DNA from: Capsicum annuum
Taxonomy: Eukaryota; Streptophyta; Magnoliopsida; Solanales; Solanaceae
NCBI RefSeq assembly: GCF_002878395.1
Contig: NC_061122.1
Location: forward strand, 80,343,147 to 80,407,146
DNA length: 64,000 nucleotides
Reading direction: 5' to 3'
Both the position numbers and the translations under genes were made by a program. Numbering within the stretch: position 1 is the first letter of the stretch; every line of letters starts with the position of its first letter. This document shows positions 47,386 to 60,055 of this stretch, piece after piece. Under the pieces are notes generated by a model. The model ran no database searches. It saw only the letters and a list, made by a program, of their open reading frames with translations, and had not been told where the DNA came from.

Positions 47386-50300
47386 AAATTTTTATCCACA
47401 ATAACAACAGCAATAATAACATACCCAGTGTATTCCCGCAAAGTGAGGTCTGGGGAGGGTAGAGTATATGCAGACCATACCACTACCTCATATTAAGTAG
47501 AGAGGCTATTTTTGATAGACCCCCGGCTTAGGATCGCTAGCAGTATAACAAACACAAAATAAATGCATATAAACTAGTACAATCTGCAAAATAAAGTAAG
47601 ACCACTAACCATAAAATAATCCTACATCCACAAGCTAACACTAAAAAACTATCTATTCAAAACCATACACAACACTCAACACCACGATCAAGAAACTTCA
47701 ACCGCAAAAAGTATGCTCCCCTATTGTTACCAACACACTTTTACCCCCTAACCCTCTATCTTAATCTGCATCCTTTACCCCTTCCTATAATGGGTCATGT
47801 CCTCCGTAAGCTGTAACTGCTTCATATCATACTTAATCACCTCCCTTCAATATTTCTTTAGCCTACCTTTACCCCGCCTAAAACCATCCCTAGCCAGTGT
47901 CTCACACCTCCGTACTGGAGCATTAGAGCCCTTCCTCACTGCTTGCCTGAAGCAATGTAACCTTTCTTCTCGCATTTTGTCCTCCGCCGAGGCCATTTCT
48001 ACCTTCTCCTGAATAATCTTATTCATTACCTTATTTTTCTTGGACACACGTCCATCACAATATCCTCATCTTCACCACCTTCAACTTTTGGATGTGGGAG
48101 TTCTTAACTGACCAACACTTTGCTTCATACAACATAGCTGGCCGGACCACCACTCTGTAGAACTTTTCTTTAAGCTTCAAGGAAACCTTCTTATGATATA
48201 AAACTCCCTAAGTGAGCCTCCATTTCAACCACCCTGCCCAGTACGATGCGTGACATCCTCATCAATTTCACCATTGCCCTGATCATAAACCCTAGATACT
48301 TGAAACTCTCTCTCTTCTGGATGGCCTGAGAGACCAGCTTCACAACCGCGCCAGCCTTCTGCAACACATCACTAAACTTACACTCCAAGTACTCCGTCTT
48401 GGTCCTGCTTAACCAAAATCCCTTAGACTCAAGGGTCTGTCTCCAAATCTCCAACTTATCATTAACTCTCCCCGAGTCCCATCAATTAGTATAACATCAT
48501 CTGAAAATAACATACACCAAGGCATCTCTTCTTGAATATATCGCGTCAAAATATCTATCGCCAAGGCAAATAAAAAGGGCTAAGAGTCGATCCTTGATGC
48601 AACCCTATTAAAATTGGAAAGTGCTCTAAATCTCCACCTACCATACTCACCCGAGTCTTTGCGCCATCATACATGTACTGAATCGACCTAGTGTACGCCA
48701 CAGGCACCCCTATAGCCTCCAAACACCTCCACAGAATCTCCGTGGGCACCTTATCATATGCCTTCTCAAGATCAATAAATACCATGTGCAAGTTATTCTT
48801 TCTCTCCTAAAAATATTCCACTAATCTACTAACAAGGTGAATGGCATCAGTAGTCGAGCGACCTAGCATAAAACCAAACTGATTCTCAGAGATAGTCACA
48901 CACCTTCTCAGCCTTAACTCTACCACCCTTTCCAAACCTTTATAGTATGACTCAACAACTTAATACCTCTATAGTTTTTGCAACTCTGGATGTCTCCCTT
49001 ATTTTTTTCAATGGAATCATCGTACTCCACCTCCACGCTTCAGGCATCTTAGCCTTTTTAAAAATGATGTTAAACAACCTTGTTAACCACTCTAAACCTA
49101 CCCCGCCAGTGCTCTTCCAAAAATCTATTGGAATCTTGTCTGGCCCGGTCACCCTACCCGGCGCATTTTGTGAATAGCCCCCTTAACCTTCTCAACCTTG
49201 ATATGAATACAATAACCATAGTCGCGACACTCTTCATATTTTTCTAAGTCCCCCAACACAAAATCTTTGTCCCCCCTTGTCATTCAAAAGTTTATGAAAA
49301 TAGGACTACCACCTCTTCCTAATAAGGGTATCCTCAACCAACACAATATTAACCTCTTCCTTAATGCACTTCACTTGGTCAAGGTCACGAACGCTCTACT
49401 CTCTGGCCTTGGCAAGCCTATACAACTTCTTATCCCCACCTTTTCCTCCAAAGCCACCTGCAAGCTCTCAAAAGCTATCATCTTAGTCGCCGTAATAGCT
49501 AACTTAGCCTCTCTCCTAGATACCTTATACTCTTCCTTATTCTTATATCTCACCTTATTATCCTTGCTCTCAACCAACTTAGAATAAGCCACCTTCTTAG
49601 ACTCCATCTTCCTCTTAACCTCTTTGTTTCACCACCAGTCTCCCCGGTGCTTGCCGATCGACCTCTCGAGACTTCCAACACCTCTCTTGTAGACTCCCTA
49701 ATGCAACTTGCAGTCGTCTCCCATGTACTATCCACATCCTCTCTACTCTCCCAAGCCCCTCTGCTTCTCAACTTCTCCTCTATCTCCAAAGCACTATCCA
49801 AAGTCAATCTTTCCCACTTAATCCTGGGCCAAGCCTCCACTCTTCTCTTATTCCCTCCCTTTTTAATTACCAAGTCCATCACCAATAACCTATGTTAAGT
49901 CGAAAGATTCTCGCTAGGTGAGACTTTATAGTCCTGGCATAACGCTCTATCACCCTTCCTAAGGAGCAAAAAGTCTATCTAAGTCTTGGCCACTAAACTA
50001 CACAACATAATAAGATGATCCTCCTTCTTTGGAAAGCTCAAATTCATTATCCACAACTCGAAGGCCCTAGAAAAATCCAAAAAAAAAGATCCTCCGTCAT
50101 TCCTCTCCCTAAAATTGAAATCGCCTTGCATATCATCATAACCTCTTGACAAAGACCCAATATAACCATTGAAGTCTCCTTCCACGAAAAGCTTCTCAGA
50201 GTTCGAGATGCCCCTCACCACCTCATCCAAAACCTTCCAAATGCCCTTCTTCTCCTCCTTTTTCAAACCTAGTTGTAGAGCATAAGCACTAATAACGATC

Positions 50301-50466
50301 ACCATAGACCCTTCCATGACCAACTTAATAGCCACTCTCTTAACCTCTACCACCTGCTCTCTAAGTTCTTCATCTATTAAGATACCTACCCTATTTCTAT
50401 GTCTCACACTACCTAAGTACCACAACTTATATCCATCCACATCTCTTGCATTAAATTTTTTATCCA
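47386..50466 (-). mobile_element. RTE-type LINE, nearly full length, in the gypsy 3' LTR
   Basis: Body 47399-50452 (3054 bp). Flanks AAATTTTTATCCA (47386-47398) and AAATTTTTTATCCA (50453-50466); the sister LTR at 56130 shows the empty site. The endonuclease starts inside the DVDGYKLWYLG block (50482-49979, with KLFVEGDFNGYIG). Reverse transcriptase pieces 49152-48555 include MTGPDKIPIDFWKS and [20 protein letters not shown]. The active-site motif reads F-S-D-D near 48500 instead of FADD. The C-terminus is 48047-47847. It has a 3' GTT-rich tail. Frames are broken; only the first ~45 residues are missing at the 5' end. Confidence 0.88.
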
Positions 50467-50759
50467 AAAATATATTTTCCAAGATTAAAGGAACTTATAG
50501 GAGAAAATTTAAGTGAAAATGAGTTGAAATTGAGGTTTAAATCAAAGAAATATTTTTTTAGGCCTTTCGGGCTGAAATCCCCAAATTTCACCTTTAAATC
50601 CAAGTTCTTAATGAATTATAAAGGATCAAAATCAAAGAAAAGTAATTAAAATAAGAATTTGGAGCTTACCCAAGCTTAGAAATGGAAGGAAATGCTCAAA
50701 AACTCAAACCCCAAGCTCCAAGTCTCGAAAATGGTAAAGAATCACAAAAAATGAGTATT

Positions 50760-51002
50760 TAAATATACTAGGTGCCACTAAAGCGGATCATGGGCCACTT
50801 AGTGGTCAGTGCTAAAGCTCCCAAATCCCGCTAAAGCGGTACCCATGTAAGGGTGGTAGTTTGCTAAAGATCCCAGGTTACCGCTTTAGTGGTACTTGCT
50901 AGGCACCTAAGGCCACTTTAGCACCAAAAGGCCGCTAAAGAGCCCTTCGCTAAATCGCCCAAATGGCCGCTTTAGTGGTCACACCAGTAGTTGTGCACCA
51001 GG
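50760..51002. repeat. Reiterated CCGCTAAAGCGG motif, gypsy 3' LTR remnant
   Basis: The perfect palindrome CCGCTAAAGCGG is at about 50827-50838. Arms CCGCTAAAG, CTTTAGTGG and CGCTTTAG recur about ten times in 240 bp. The corresponding region of the other LTR is 56450-56670. Confidence 0.8.
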
Positions 51003-54000
51003 TTTCTCCTAAAAAAGATTTAACCTCTAAGGCCAAAGGTTTCTCCTGAGTCAAAAGATGCGCCAAGCTACCCATGCTAGTCGACTTTTATCTCAGGGCA
51101 TCCGTAACCATATTAGCCTTGTCCAGATGATAGAGAATAGTCAAGTCATAATCCTTAAGCAACTTAATCCAATGTGGCTATCTCATGTTAAAATCTCATT
51201 GGCTGAAGAAATTTTGAAAGCTTCGATGAACCGAGAAAAATCTAACAACTGACTCTATATAAGTATAGCCTCCAAAACTTCAAAGTAAAAACAGCCGCGC
51301 ACAATTCCAAATTATGTGTAGGGTGATTCCATCATGGGGATCCAACTAACGAGAAGCATAGCTAATCACCTTACCCATCCTGTATCAACACAACACCTAA
51401 CTCAACATCAGAAGCATCATAGAAGACGATAAAATCCCCACCCTCCTAAGGCAAAGTCAATATAGGAGCTTAAGTCAATAAGTCCTTAAGCTTTTGAAAG
51501 CTCGCCTCACAAGCATCGGGCTACTGAAAGAAAATCTTCCTTTGAGTCAACTTGGTCAATGAAGCTACAATAGATGAAAAACCATCAACAAAACATTGAT
51601 AATAACCTGGTAAACCAACAAACTTTGAATCTTGGTTGGAGAAGTAGGCCTAGCTCAATCACAAATTGCTGCAATCTTAGCTGGATTAACCATAATACCA
51701 TCCTTGGTCATCAAGTAACCCAAGAAAGAGACAAGCTCCAACCAAAACTCACACTTAGAGAACTTAACATACAATTTCTCATCTCTTAATCTTTAGATAA
51801 CAACCCACAAATGCTCTTCATGACCGGCCTCACTCTTGGAATAACCAAGATATCATCTATATATACAATAATAGAGGAGTAGAGATATGGTCAAATTACT
51901 CGGTTTATCAACTCCATGAACACGGCTAGGGCTTTGGTCAACCCAAAGTACTTAACCAATAACTCATAATGACCATACCAAATTTGAAAAATTATCTTCA
52001 AAATATCTGAAGCTCTAATCCTCAATTGGTGATACTCGAACTTCAAATCAATCTTTGAAAATATTGAAGCACTCTGAAGCTAGTCAAACTAATCATCAAT
52101 AAAAGGAAGAGGATACTTATTCTTAACCATTACCTTGTTCAACTGTCGATAATTAATACACATATGCATAGACCCACCCTTTTTCTTTACAAACAAGACA
52201 GGTGCACCCCAAAGTATACTCAGTTGGATAAAACCCTTATGAAATAACTCCTGTAACTGATTCTTTAATTCCTTTAACTCTGCTGGGGCAATCCTATAAG
52301 GAGGAATAGAAATGGGTTTAGTTTCCGACTCAACATCAATAGCAAAGTTGATGTCATGACTCAGTGGCATACCAGGAAAATTCATAGGAAAAACATCCTC
52401 AAATTCGTGGACAATTCATCCAAAATCCAAAGAAGGAGGTGAAACAACACTAGTATCATGAATATAAGCCAAATTTGACAGATACCCCCTCTCAACCAAG
52501 TGATAAGATTGAATAAAAGATTAACTCTCTTAGGACCCGAATGAAGCACACCCTTCTGAGCTATCCCCGGTACACCTGGCGAAGCTAAAGTCATGATCTT
52601 AGCATAACAATATAGCACAATATGATAAGGAGCTAACCACCCAATATGACATTAAAGTCTATCATATCTAATACAATTAGATCTTTCCAGGTCTCACATC
52701 TAACAAAAGTGACAACACAAGATTGATACACCTAATCCACTATTAAAGAGTCTCCTTGGGGGGTGATACACGAATAGGCATATCAAAAGGCTCTCAAGAA
52801 GAGTAAAATCTTGAGGCAAAACATACATACAGACACATAGGAGAAAGTCAACCTCAGATCAAATAACATAGTCGAAGACCTTAAACAAATAGGGACGATA
52901 CCTGTGATGATAACATTGGAGGACTCTGCCTCTGGCCTGGAAGGTATAGCATAGTACTGACCATGTCCACGACTTGACTTGGTAGTCCCTTGACCACCAC
53001 CACGGGCACTACTACTTTTGTCTCTCGCACCCCTAGTAGAACCTTTTCCTTTCATAGACGATTAGGAGTAGCTTTGAAGACATGATGGGGACAATCCCTG
53101 GCCAAATGGCCAATCTCATCACACACATAGCAAACCCTACAGCCCGACTAAATAGAAAGAGGTACGATTAAACTAGGATGACGACCTGAAGCTATCGAAC
53201 CAGAAGAACCACCACCTAAACCCTGCAAATATACCTTCACTATTCTATTAGGATACCAATGAAAATCTTTAGTATCTCTACCTTGAGAGATGTGACCTAA
53301 AACTTGCCCTGTACCGACATTCTCTTGGCACCTCCCTGAGATGCTCAAAGAATAGACTCAGTCATCGTAGAATGGTCCACAATTTTCAGAAATGATGCTC
53401 CATATACTATCATATAAGTCGTAGCAAGCTGAAGAAAAACATCCAACCCCTTCATGAACTTTTGAATCTTTTCAATTCCTGTGGCAATACTGGCATAAGA
53501 ATATCTTGACATGGCATGGAATTATGCCTCATACTTTGCAATAGTCATAGAGCCCTGCTCCAACTAATCAAACTCATCCCTCATTTGATCCCTCAAACTG
53601 GAGGGTACAAATCTATCTAAAAAGCTCTTTGTGAACTGATCCCAAGTCATCTCTGGCAAACCAAGAAGTCGAAAACAATTAAGTGAACTCCACCAATATC
53701 TGGCTGTATCTCTCAACTGATAAGTAGTATAAGCAACCCTATACGACTCAAGCAAACCAAAGTTATGCAACTTCTTATGTCAATCCATCAAGAACTCATA
53801 GCTATCGTCTCCTACAAAACCACTGAACCTAGAAGGACCCAAATGGTAAACCTCTTAAACCTCTTTCAATTCTCAGAAGATATAGCTACACTCACAATAA
53901 TAGGAGGCATAGTAAATCTGGATGGCTGAGAACCCATCTGAAGAGGCATTATAGAAGAAGGTCGAACTTTTAACCTCAAAATACCATACTCTAATACTGG

Positions 54001-54520
54001 CACTGAAGGTGGAATTGCACTCGGGGTCTATGGAGTATCATAAGCAGATGTCAGTACAATAAGAGGATCCATGCTTAAAATTGGAGGAACACCATAAGTA
54101 GACTTTGGAGTAGATGGAGATACAATAATTAGAGCTGGAGAAATACCAGGTACACTTAAAAGATCACCCTCTAACTGGGTAAACAAACAATTTGTAACCC
54201 CTTCAAAACTGGGGGTAGAAGAATTGGTGGAATTGGAGTAGGGCCCATATTTCAACATGCTCATATCGAGGCTCAAGTGAGAGTCCCCTAGTGCTATCTC
54301 TGGATTGGGGAGATCCTCGCACCCATCTTTCATATAGAGTCTGACTTAGAACACAAGGTACAAAAGATCTGCATGACATAGAATGAAATAAGAGAAGTTC
54401 CCTAAAGATATCTTTAGCCTATTGAAGATAGATATAAACATCTATGTATCAATCTGGGTGACTCTGACACCTCATTCTATACTTTTGAGAATAGTAAACC
54501 TGGTTGCTCTAAAACCAACT

Positions 54521-57190
54521 TGTCAGGACCCAAAAATCATAGGTCATGATGACACTTGTTGCGGTAAGCCTTGACAAGTAAGCCTATCATCTAAACTGAT
54601 AAAAAATGAACCATAATACCCAAACCCAAGGCAAGAATCTTAGAATCGAGTCGAACCATGCAAATGTAACAAAAGTAGAGATATATAACCAAGGATACCA
54701 TACCATAATCCCAAAACCTGGTGTCATAATGTAAGAACTAACAAATCGAATGTCAAAATACATAGGATATCCAAAAGAAGTAACTTCGTCTCTAAATACA
54801 AAAAAAGACATAGTCTAGAAGAGTAAAGGTAGCATCCAACTCCAGATGCATAGATCAGTCGATAACTCGAATGGGCTCCAAGTATTGCCTGAATAAACTA
54901 TCGTAAGGTACACTCATACCTAAATTTGCACTGAAAGAGCACAGTAGGGTTGAGTATAGTCCACTTGTACTCAGTAGGTATCATAGACTGACTTAGTAAA
55001 GTAGAAAGTAAAGCATATAAGTAGAAACTATAGGCACGTCACCTGCAATAAAAAAATGTATCAAATGGTAGCCCATACCATCTCCACGAATAGTTCTAAT
55101 ACACATATAAAACACTTACAGGTAGAAAAAAAAGAGCAAATATACACGTACATCAAATACAAGTATAGGAAGGTAGAATAAATGGACATATATCAAGTCA
55201 AAGACAGGAATACAATCATAGCAAAAGCACAATATATGAGTGCAATGAAGATGATGATGATGATGCTACACGAGGTCACCGCACAACCTTCGTACACTAC
55301 TACTGAGCTCTGCTCCTAAGGTAGGATCCATGGGGGGTGCATCAACCCATATACAACCAATTTACAATATCAATATCCATATCTCCTCTCAGAGACATAC
55401 ATCGGTAAAAGATTTTAAAGATGTCACATTTTCTGTTAGAAAAAGCTAGCATTTCCAGTATTTCTTGTATTTTAACAATGGTACCAATGTTTCATGAATG
55501 AATATGATATGGGGATGTAACACTCACAGTTAAACATAATGAGAATATCTAATATCCAATTAATATACCAACCAAGTAAGTCAAAAATCCCCTCAAATCA
55601 ACCAACCATACATGATCCAATATAGTCTAGCCTCCATCAGGTGAAACATGCAAGATAATGTCATAGATACCACATAAATACTAAAATCTTGGCTTTTACT
55701 ACTAAAAATTGTAAAACTAGACATGCATATAACAATACCAGGATACAATATCATATAAGACCCCACACGGTCACACATATAGCAAATAGTGTCTCAAGAT
55801 GACCAAATAATATTCACATAGTCCCCACACGGGCACATAAATCACCAAACACATTTCCATGATACAACCCCATACCCATGACATGCTTTTACATTATTAT
55901 TAATGACCTAACCCGATTTAAAGAGAGTTAAGACATAACCTACCTTGAAAGCCAAAAATTGATCAAAAAACTTTCAATCCTGAGCTTTATCCTCACGAAC
56001 AATCCAAAATCAACTAAAACATAAAAATATAGAATCTACGCATCAAAAGAAAGCCAACGACATCTACATTGCACACTTTTGAATTAAGGTCAAAACAAAC
56101 TCCGAAATGGGTTTTCAAAAAAGAAGGATAAAAGCAAATTTTTTTTCCAAAAACATACTTTCCAAGATTAAAGGAACTTATGGAGAAAACCCAAGTGAAA
56201 ATGTGTTGAAATTGGGGTTTAAATCAAAGAAATATTAGTTTTAGGCCTTTTGGGCTGAAATCCCCAATTTTAACTTTTAATCCAAGTTCTTAATGAAGTA
56301 TAAGTGATAAAAATTGAAGAAAGGTATCTAAAATAGGGATTTGGAGCTTACCCAAGCTTAGAAATAGAAGAAAATGCTTATAAACTCGAACCCTAAGCTC
56401 CAAGTCTAAAGAATAATGGAGAATCATGATAAAAGAGTATTTAAATATATCAAGTATCGCTAAAGAGCCTAGCTTCCACTAAAATGGTACCCACGCAATG
56501 GTGATAATCCGCTAAAGTGGACCTTGCACTGATTTAGCGGTAGGCGCTAAAGTCCTAGGTTACCATATTAGCGGTATCTGCTAGGCACCCAAGGCCGCTT
56601 TAGTACCAAATGGATGCTAAAGCCCCCTCTGCTAAACCACATAATGGGTTACTTTAGCGGTCACACCTGCATCTATGCACCAGCTAGAGACCTAGAGAAT
56701 TTGAAGTCTCTGTGGACCCCTTAGGATTCATCCAGAATCTTGAGAACACAAACAAATTATTCTATCCTATCAAATTCAATGCTCCAGACTCAAAGATGAT
56801 ATCATATTTTTGAAAAAAATGTCATTTTCACAGAGTTGACCCCCGAAACCTAATTTCACAATATTTCAAATTAAGGGTCAAAATGAGATATAAGAGCTGT
56901 AAAACCACACCAACTATGCTACTAACCCCAAATCAACATTTTGGATCTGCTGGAATAGTTTATTTTGTCATTCGATGCACAAATCAATAAATTTTGATAA
57001 AGTCAACTATAAGACTTTTCAAGCCACCAAAAACCACAAATTCACATAATTTACATCTAAATACATGATGACTTGTCTGAAATATCCATACACTGAAGAA
57101 ATATCATAATACAACCATGAGGAGGGGTAAAATGATCAAATCACATAGAAATAAATATGCCACACAAATCACCAAAAGTTAAGTCATTAT
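54521..57190 (-). repeat. 5' LTR of the gypsy element
   Basis: It begins TGTCAGGACCCAAAAATCAT at 54521 and shares long collinear stretches with 45811-47398 and 50467-51002. 56450-56670 holds a reiterated CGCTAAAG/CTTTAGCG motif. Confidence 0.8.
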
Positions 57191-57192
57191 AA

Positions 57193-58026
57193 TCAACCAC
57201 CTGTATGATTATCGTCAAGTGTTTTGATCTCCTGATTTCTAGCTTCAATCCACCTTTCATCCTTAACAGCTTGAGGTTCAACTAGTGTTGAAAGATTGGA
57301 TACAATGCACTGATAACTTGGAGTGTTAGCATTGGATAGATAAATTATTAAGGGATACCTGGTCCCTTTCTTATTCCCCGTTGAGGTGTAATCCATCAAC
57401 CAAGTAAGTTTTTTAGGTACACTTGATGATCTTCTTAGGATAATAGTTATATGTGATAATGATGTTGATGCATCTGCATCTGATGAACTAGAAAACATGT
57501 CAATTGGTGTATTGACTGGAATATGTGTCTGGGGTATATCCTCGCCTGGTGGCTCAGTAACCTGGTCATGAGAATATGATACCTCAGGACAATCTTTGTA
57601 AAGATCAATTTCTCTATGATCGGTGGTACCTACACCAAGCTTAAGAAAATCTGCAGGTGATTCTAAAGGTGATATTTCTGCAAAAGGAAATGCATACTTT
57701 TGAAACATATATCTAGTAATAAAAAACTTCTGAATGATCAAATCCATAAAAAAACACCCCTTTGGAGTAGCAAAATACCCCATAAATATTACAAACTTTG
57801 CTCTTTTTGAGAATCTTTTAGCTTTTGGCACTATTGATGCATAACATTTAAAACCAATAACTCTTATGTTAAGGATGGAACCTTGTAAAACAACATTTAT
57901 AAGGGACCTTACCTCCAATATATGAAGAAGGCAGTCTGTAATAAGATAAACTATAGCTTTAACAATTAGTCTCCAGAATTCGATAGGCATTTGAGCTTGA
58001 AATCTAATAACTCTAGCAACATTCAA
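57193..58026 (-). pseudogene. Copia integrase C-part to RT start, broken by the gypsy insertion
   Basis: A 277-codon open stretch. VARVIRFQAQMPIEFWRLIV is the integrase core end, KRAKFVIFMGYFATPKGCFF the conserved integrase C-terminal block, and RWIEARNQEIKTLDDNHTGG the reverse transcriptase entry where the gypsy element interrupts. It is the longest intact piece of this copia. Confidence 0.85.
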
Positions 58027-58125
58027 TATCTATCTGTGTTTACTCTTAACTACATCATTTTACTGTGGTGTATAAGGACAACTTCTCTGATATATTGTGC
58101 TTAAGGATAAAAATAACTCTCTACA

Positions 58126-58524
58126 CTAAAAGTTAAGGAATTTTTTCCCATTATCAAATCTAAGATCCTTTATCTTTGCATCAAATTGATTATGAATCAT
58201 GCTCAAGAAGTTCTTAATAGCTACAATGAATTCAGATCTCAAGTACAACAAATGAAGCCAAGTATACCTGTTGTAATCATTTACAACTGTTATGAAATAA
58301 TGCTTCTTATCAGAAGTTGGAATTTTATTAGGCCCCCAAAGATCCATGTGCACAATATCAAAACATTTTTTAGCTCTATAGTTACTGGTAGGAAAAATTA
58401 GTCTAGTTTGTTTAGCTAATGGAAAAACATGACATTTATTTAAGGACTCTAAGTCTTTAGTGTGTCTTAATAGATTAAGTGACTTCAGAGCTTGAGGAGA
58501 ATCCGCCCAAGCCTCATATACCAC
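58126..58524 (-). pseudogene. Copia GAG-pre-integrase / integrase core start
   Basis: KCFDIVHMDLWGPNKIPTSD then KHYFITVVNDYNRYTWLHLL is the integrase core with D at both catalytic positions visible (HMDLWG, VNDYNR). A preceding CHVFPLAKQTRL matches the pre-integrase motif. A stop or shift separates it from the downstream piece. Confidence 0.8.
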
Positions 58525-58872
58525 AGATTATAGTCTTATACATTCACTTTACAACTAGTTTTTAGTAAGTGTTATCTCTATGAATCTCATCCATTCCACA
58601 GATATTCTTGAGGATGTATAATCCTTCCTTTCCTTACCAATTCTCATTACCCTGCCACTGTGAAGGTCTTGAAATAGATAAAAATTAGGGTAAAGTAAAA
58701 CAAAATATGAAATTTTTTTACTCACTTGGATACTGATAGTAAGTTGAGGTTAAAGTCAGACAAAAATAATATATCCTTCACAACTTCATCTTTAAGAACT
58801 TGTGCTTCTTCAAAATGTGATATATTTGCTTTAGCTCTAGTAGAATGATTTACTTTATTCTTTTTGTGTCAT

Positions 58873-59130
58873 CTATCTTATGATAGTGGGAAAAACACCT
58901 CCATATGTTGCAACATGATGTGTGTTACCAAAATCTACTATCCATTTATGTGTAACAACATGAGATAACAGGAAAATAGCTATACCTAACATGTTAGCTT
59001 TCTTGTGATCCTGTTTATCTTTGTTCAGCAGTACCATAATCTTCTTATATTCCTCATCTAAGAAACCTTGTCCCTTAGCTAGAACAACACTAATAATATC
59101 TTGGCTCCCTTGACTGTTGCATGGAATCAC
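58873..59130 (-). pseudogene. Copia protease region
   Basis: WIVDFGNTHHVATYGGVF corresponds to the protease motif WIxDSGAT/S.H. Here DSG is DFG, so the catalytic triad is damaged. A CCHC-like region lies upstream near 59360. Confidence 0.75.
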
Positions 59131-59670
59131 TTGAGTTGCATCATTACCTTACTGATCTCCAGTGAAGCTATGGGCTAAAAATTAATTATTAGCTTGACCA
59201 TGAAACTGATGTCCACCAAATTTTCCATGAGATTGATTATTATGAAAAGGTTGATGTGATCCCCTTGAGTCATTATTGTAACCTCCCTTCTTTTTATGCT
59301 TCCAATCAATAGGATATCTTGTCAACTTATAATAATTATCTCTAGTGTGTCCAGTGAAGTGACATTAATCACATTTTTCCATTTGAACTCTGACTTTCAT
59401 GACTATTTTCTATAGTATTCCTATGCACTTGCATAGCCACAGGGCCAGTCGTATCACTTATAGTTGAAATATAAGCTAGTTTCTAAATATCATCTTCTAC
59501 TATCACTGCATATGGCTGGTTAAGAGTAGGTGTTATCCCTTTCATCAATATTTGCCTCTTCTATTGATCATATGAGTTATTCAAGCCACTCAAAAATTAA
59601 ATCAACCGTAGTTGATACGAGTGATCTGCATAGTCTTTAGATTTGGGAAAAGTACATGATAGAGCTGGAA

Positions 59671-59964
59671 TCACAACATCATATTCACTCCAGAGATTTT
59701 CAGCTTTGTGAAGTATGTAGAGACTGAGTCAGTTCCTTGATTGAGATTATTGATCTCTCTATGTAATTGATAGAGTCTCATGTGATTTACTTTGTCAAAT
59801 TTCTCCTTAAAATCTTTCCATACCTTAGAAGCATTTATTTCATACACAATTCCCCTCAGCAGTTCTTCATTACCTAAACTCATTAGCCATGATAACACCA
59901 CTGCATTACAAGTTTTCCATTGTTCATGTAGCTCCTTTGTACATATCTTTGCTGTATGTACCAA
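59671..59964 (-). pseudogene. Copia gag fragment
   Basis: AKICTKELHEQWKTCNAVVL then SWLMSLGNEELLRGIVYEIN and KVWKDFKEKFDKVNHMRLYQ are typical of copia capsid-like gag. It ends early near the sister frame. Leader sequence follows up to the solo LTR at 60061. Confidence 0.8.
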
Positions 59965-60055
59965 TTATAAAGTCATTCTTTCCCCCCCTAGTAATGCAAT
60001 ATTCACTATCGACTCCATACAATACATTTCTCTAAGCCAACAGGTTTAATTAGGA

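Larger units (their letters stand above)
45811..57190 (-). mobile_element. Ty3/gypsy element inserted in copia RT, integrase deleted
   Basis: The 5' LTR is 54521-about 57190 (plus-strand start TGTCAGGACCC). The 3' LTR remnant runs 45811-51002 and is split by an RTE LINE; its right part (about 500 bp) is lost. A primer-site remnant (TGGTTTTAGAGC, minus, about 54508-54519) abuts the 5' LTR. The interior, from the right: gag 53770-53430 (DTARYWWSSLNCF, TWDQFTKSFLDRFVP), zinc-knuckle region about 53130, protease about 52880 (STMLFDLRLTFSYVS), reverse transcriptase 52385-51840 ([20 protein letters not shown], a YIDDILV motif near 51860), RNase H to 51060 (ILYHLDKANMVTDAL). No integrase. Target duplication is not clear. 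Confidence 0.82.
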
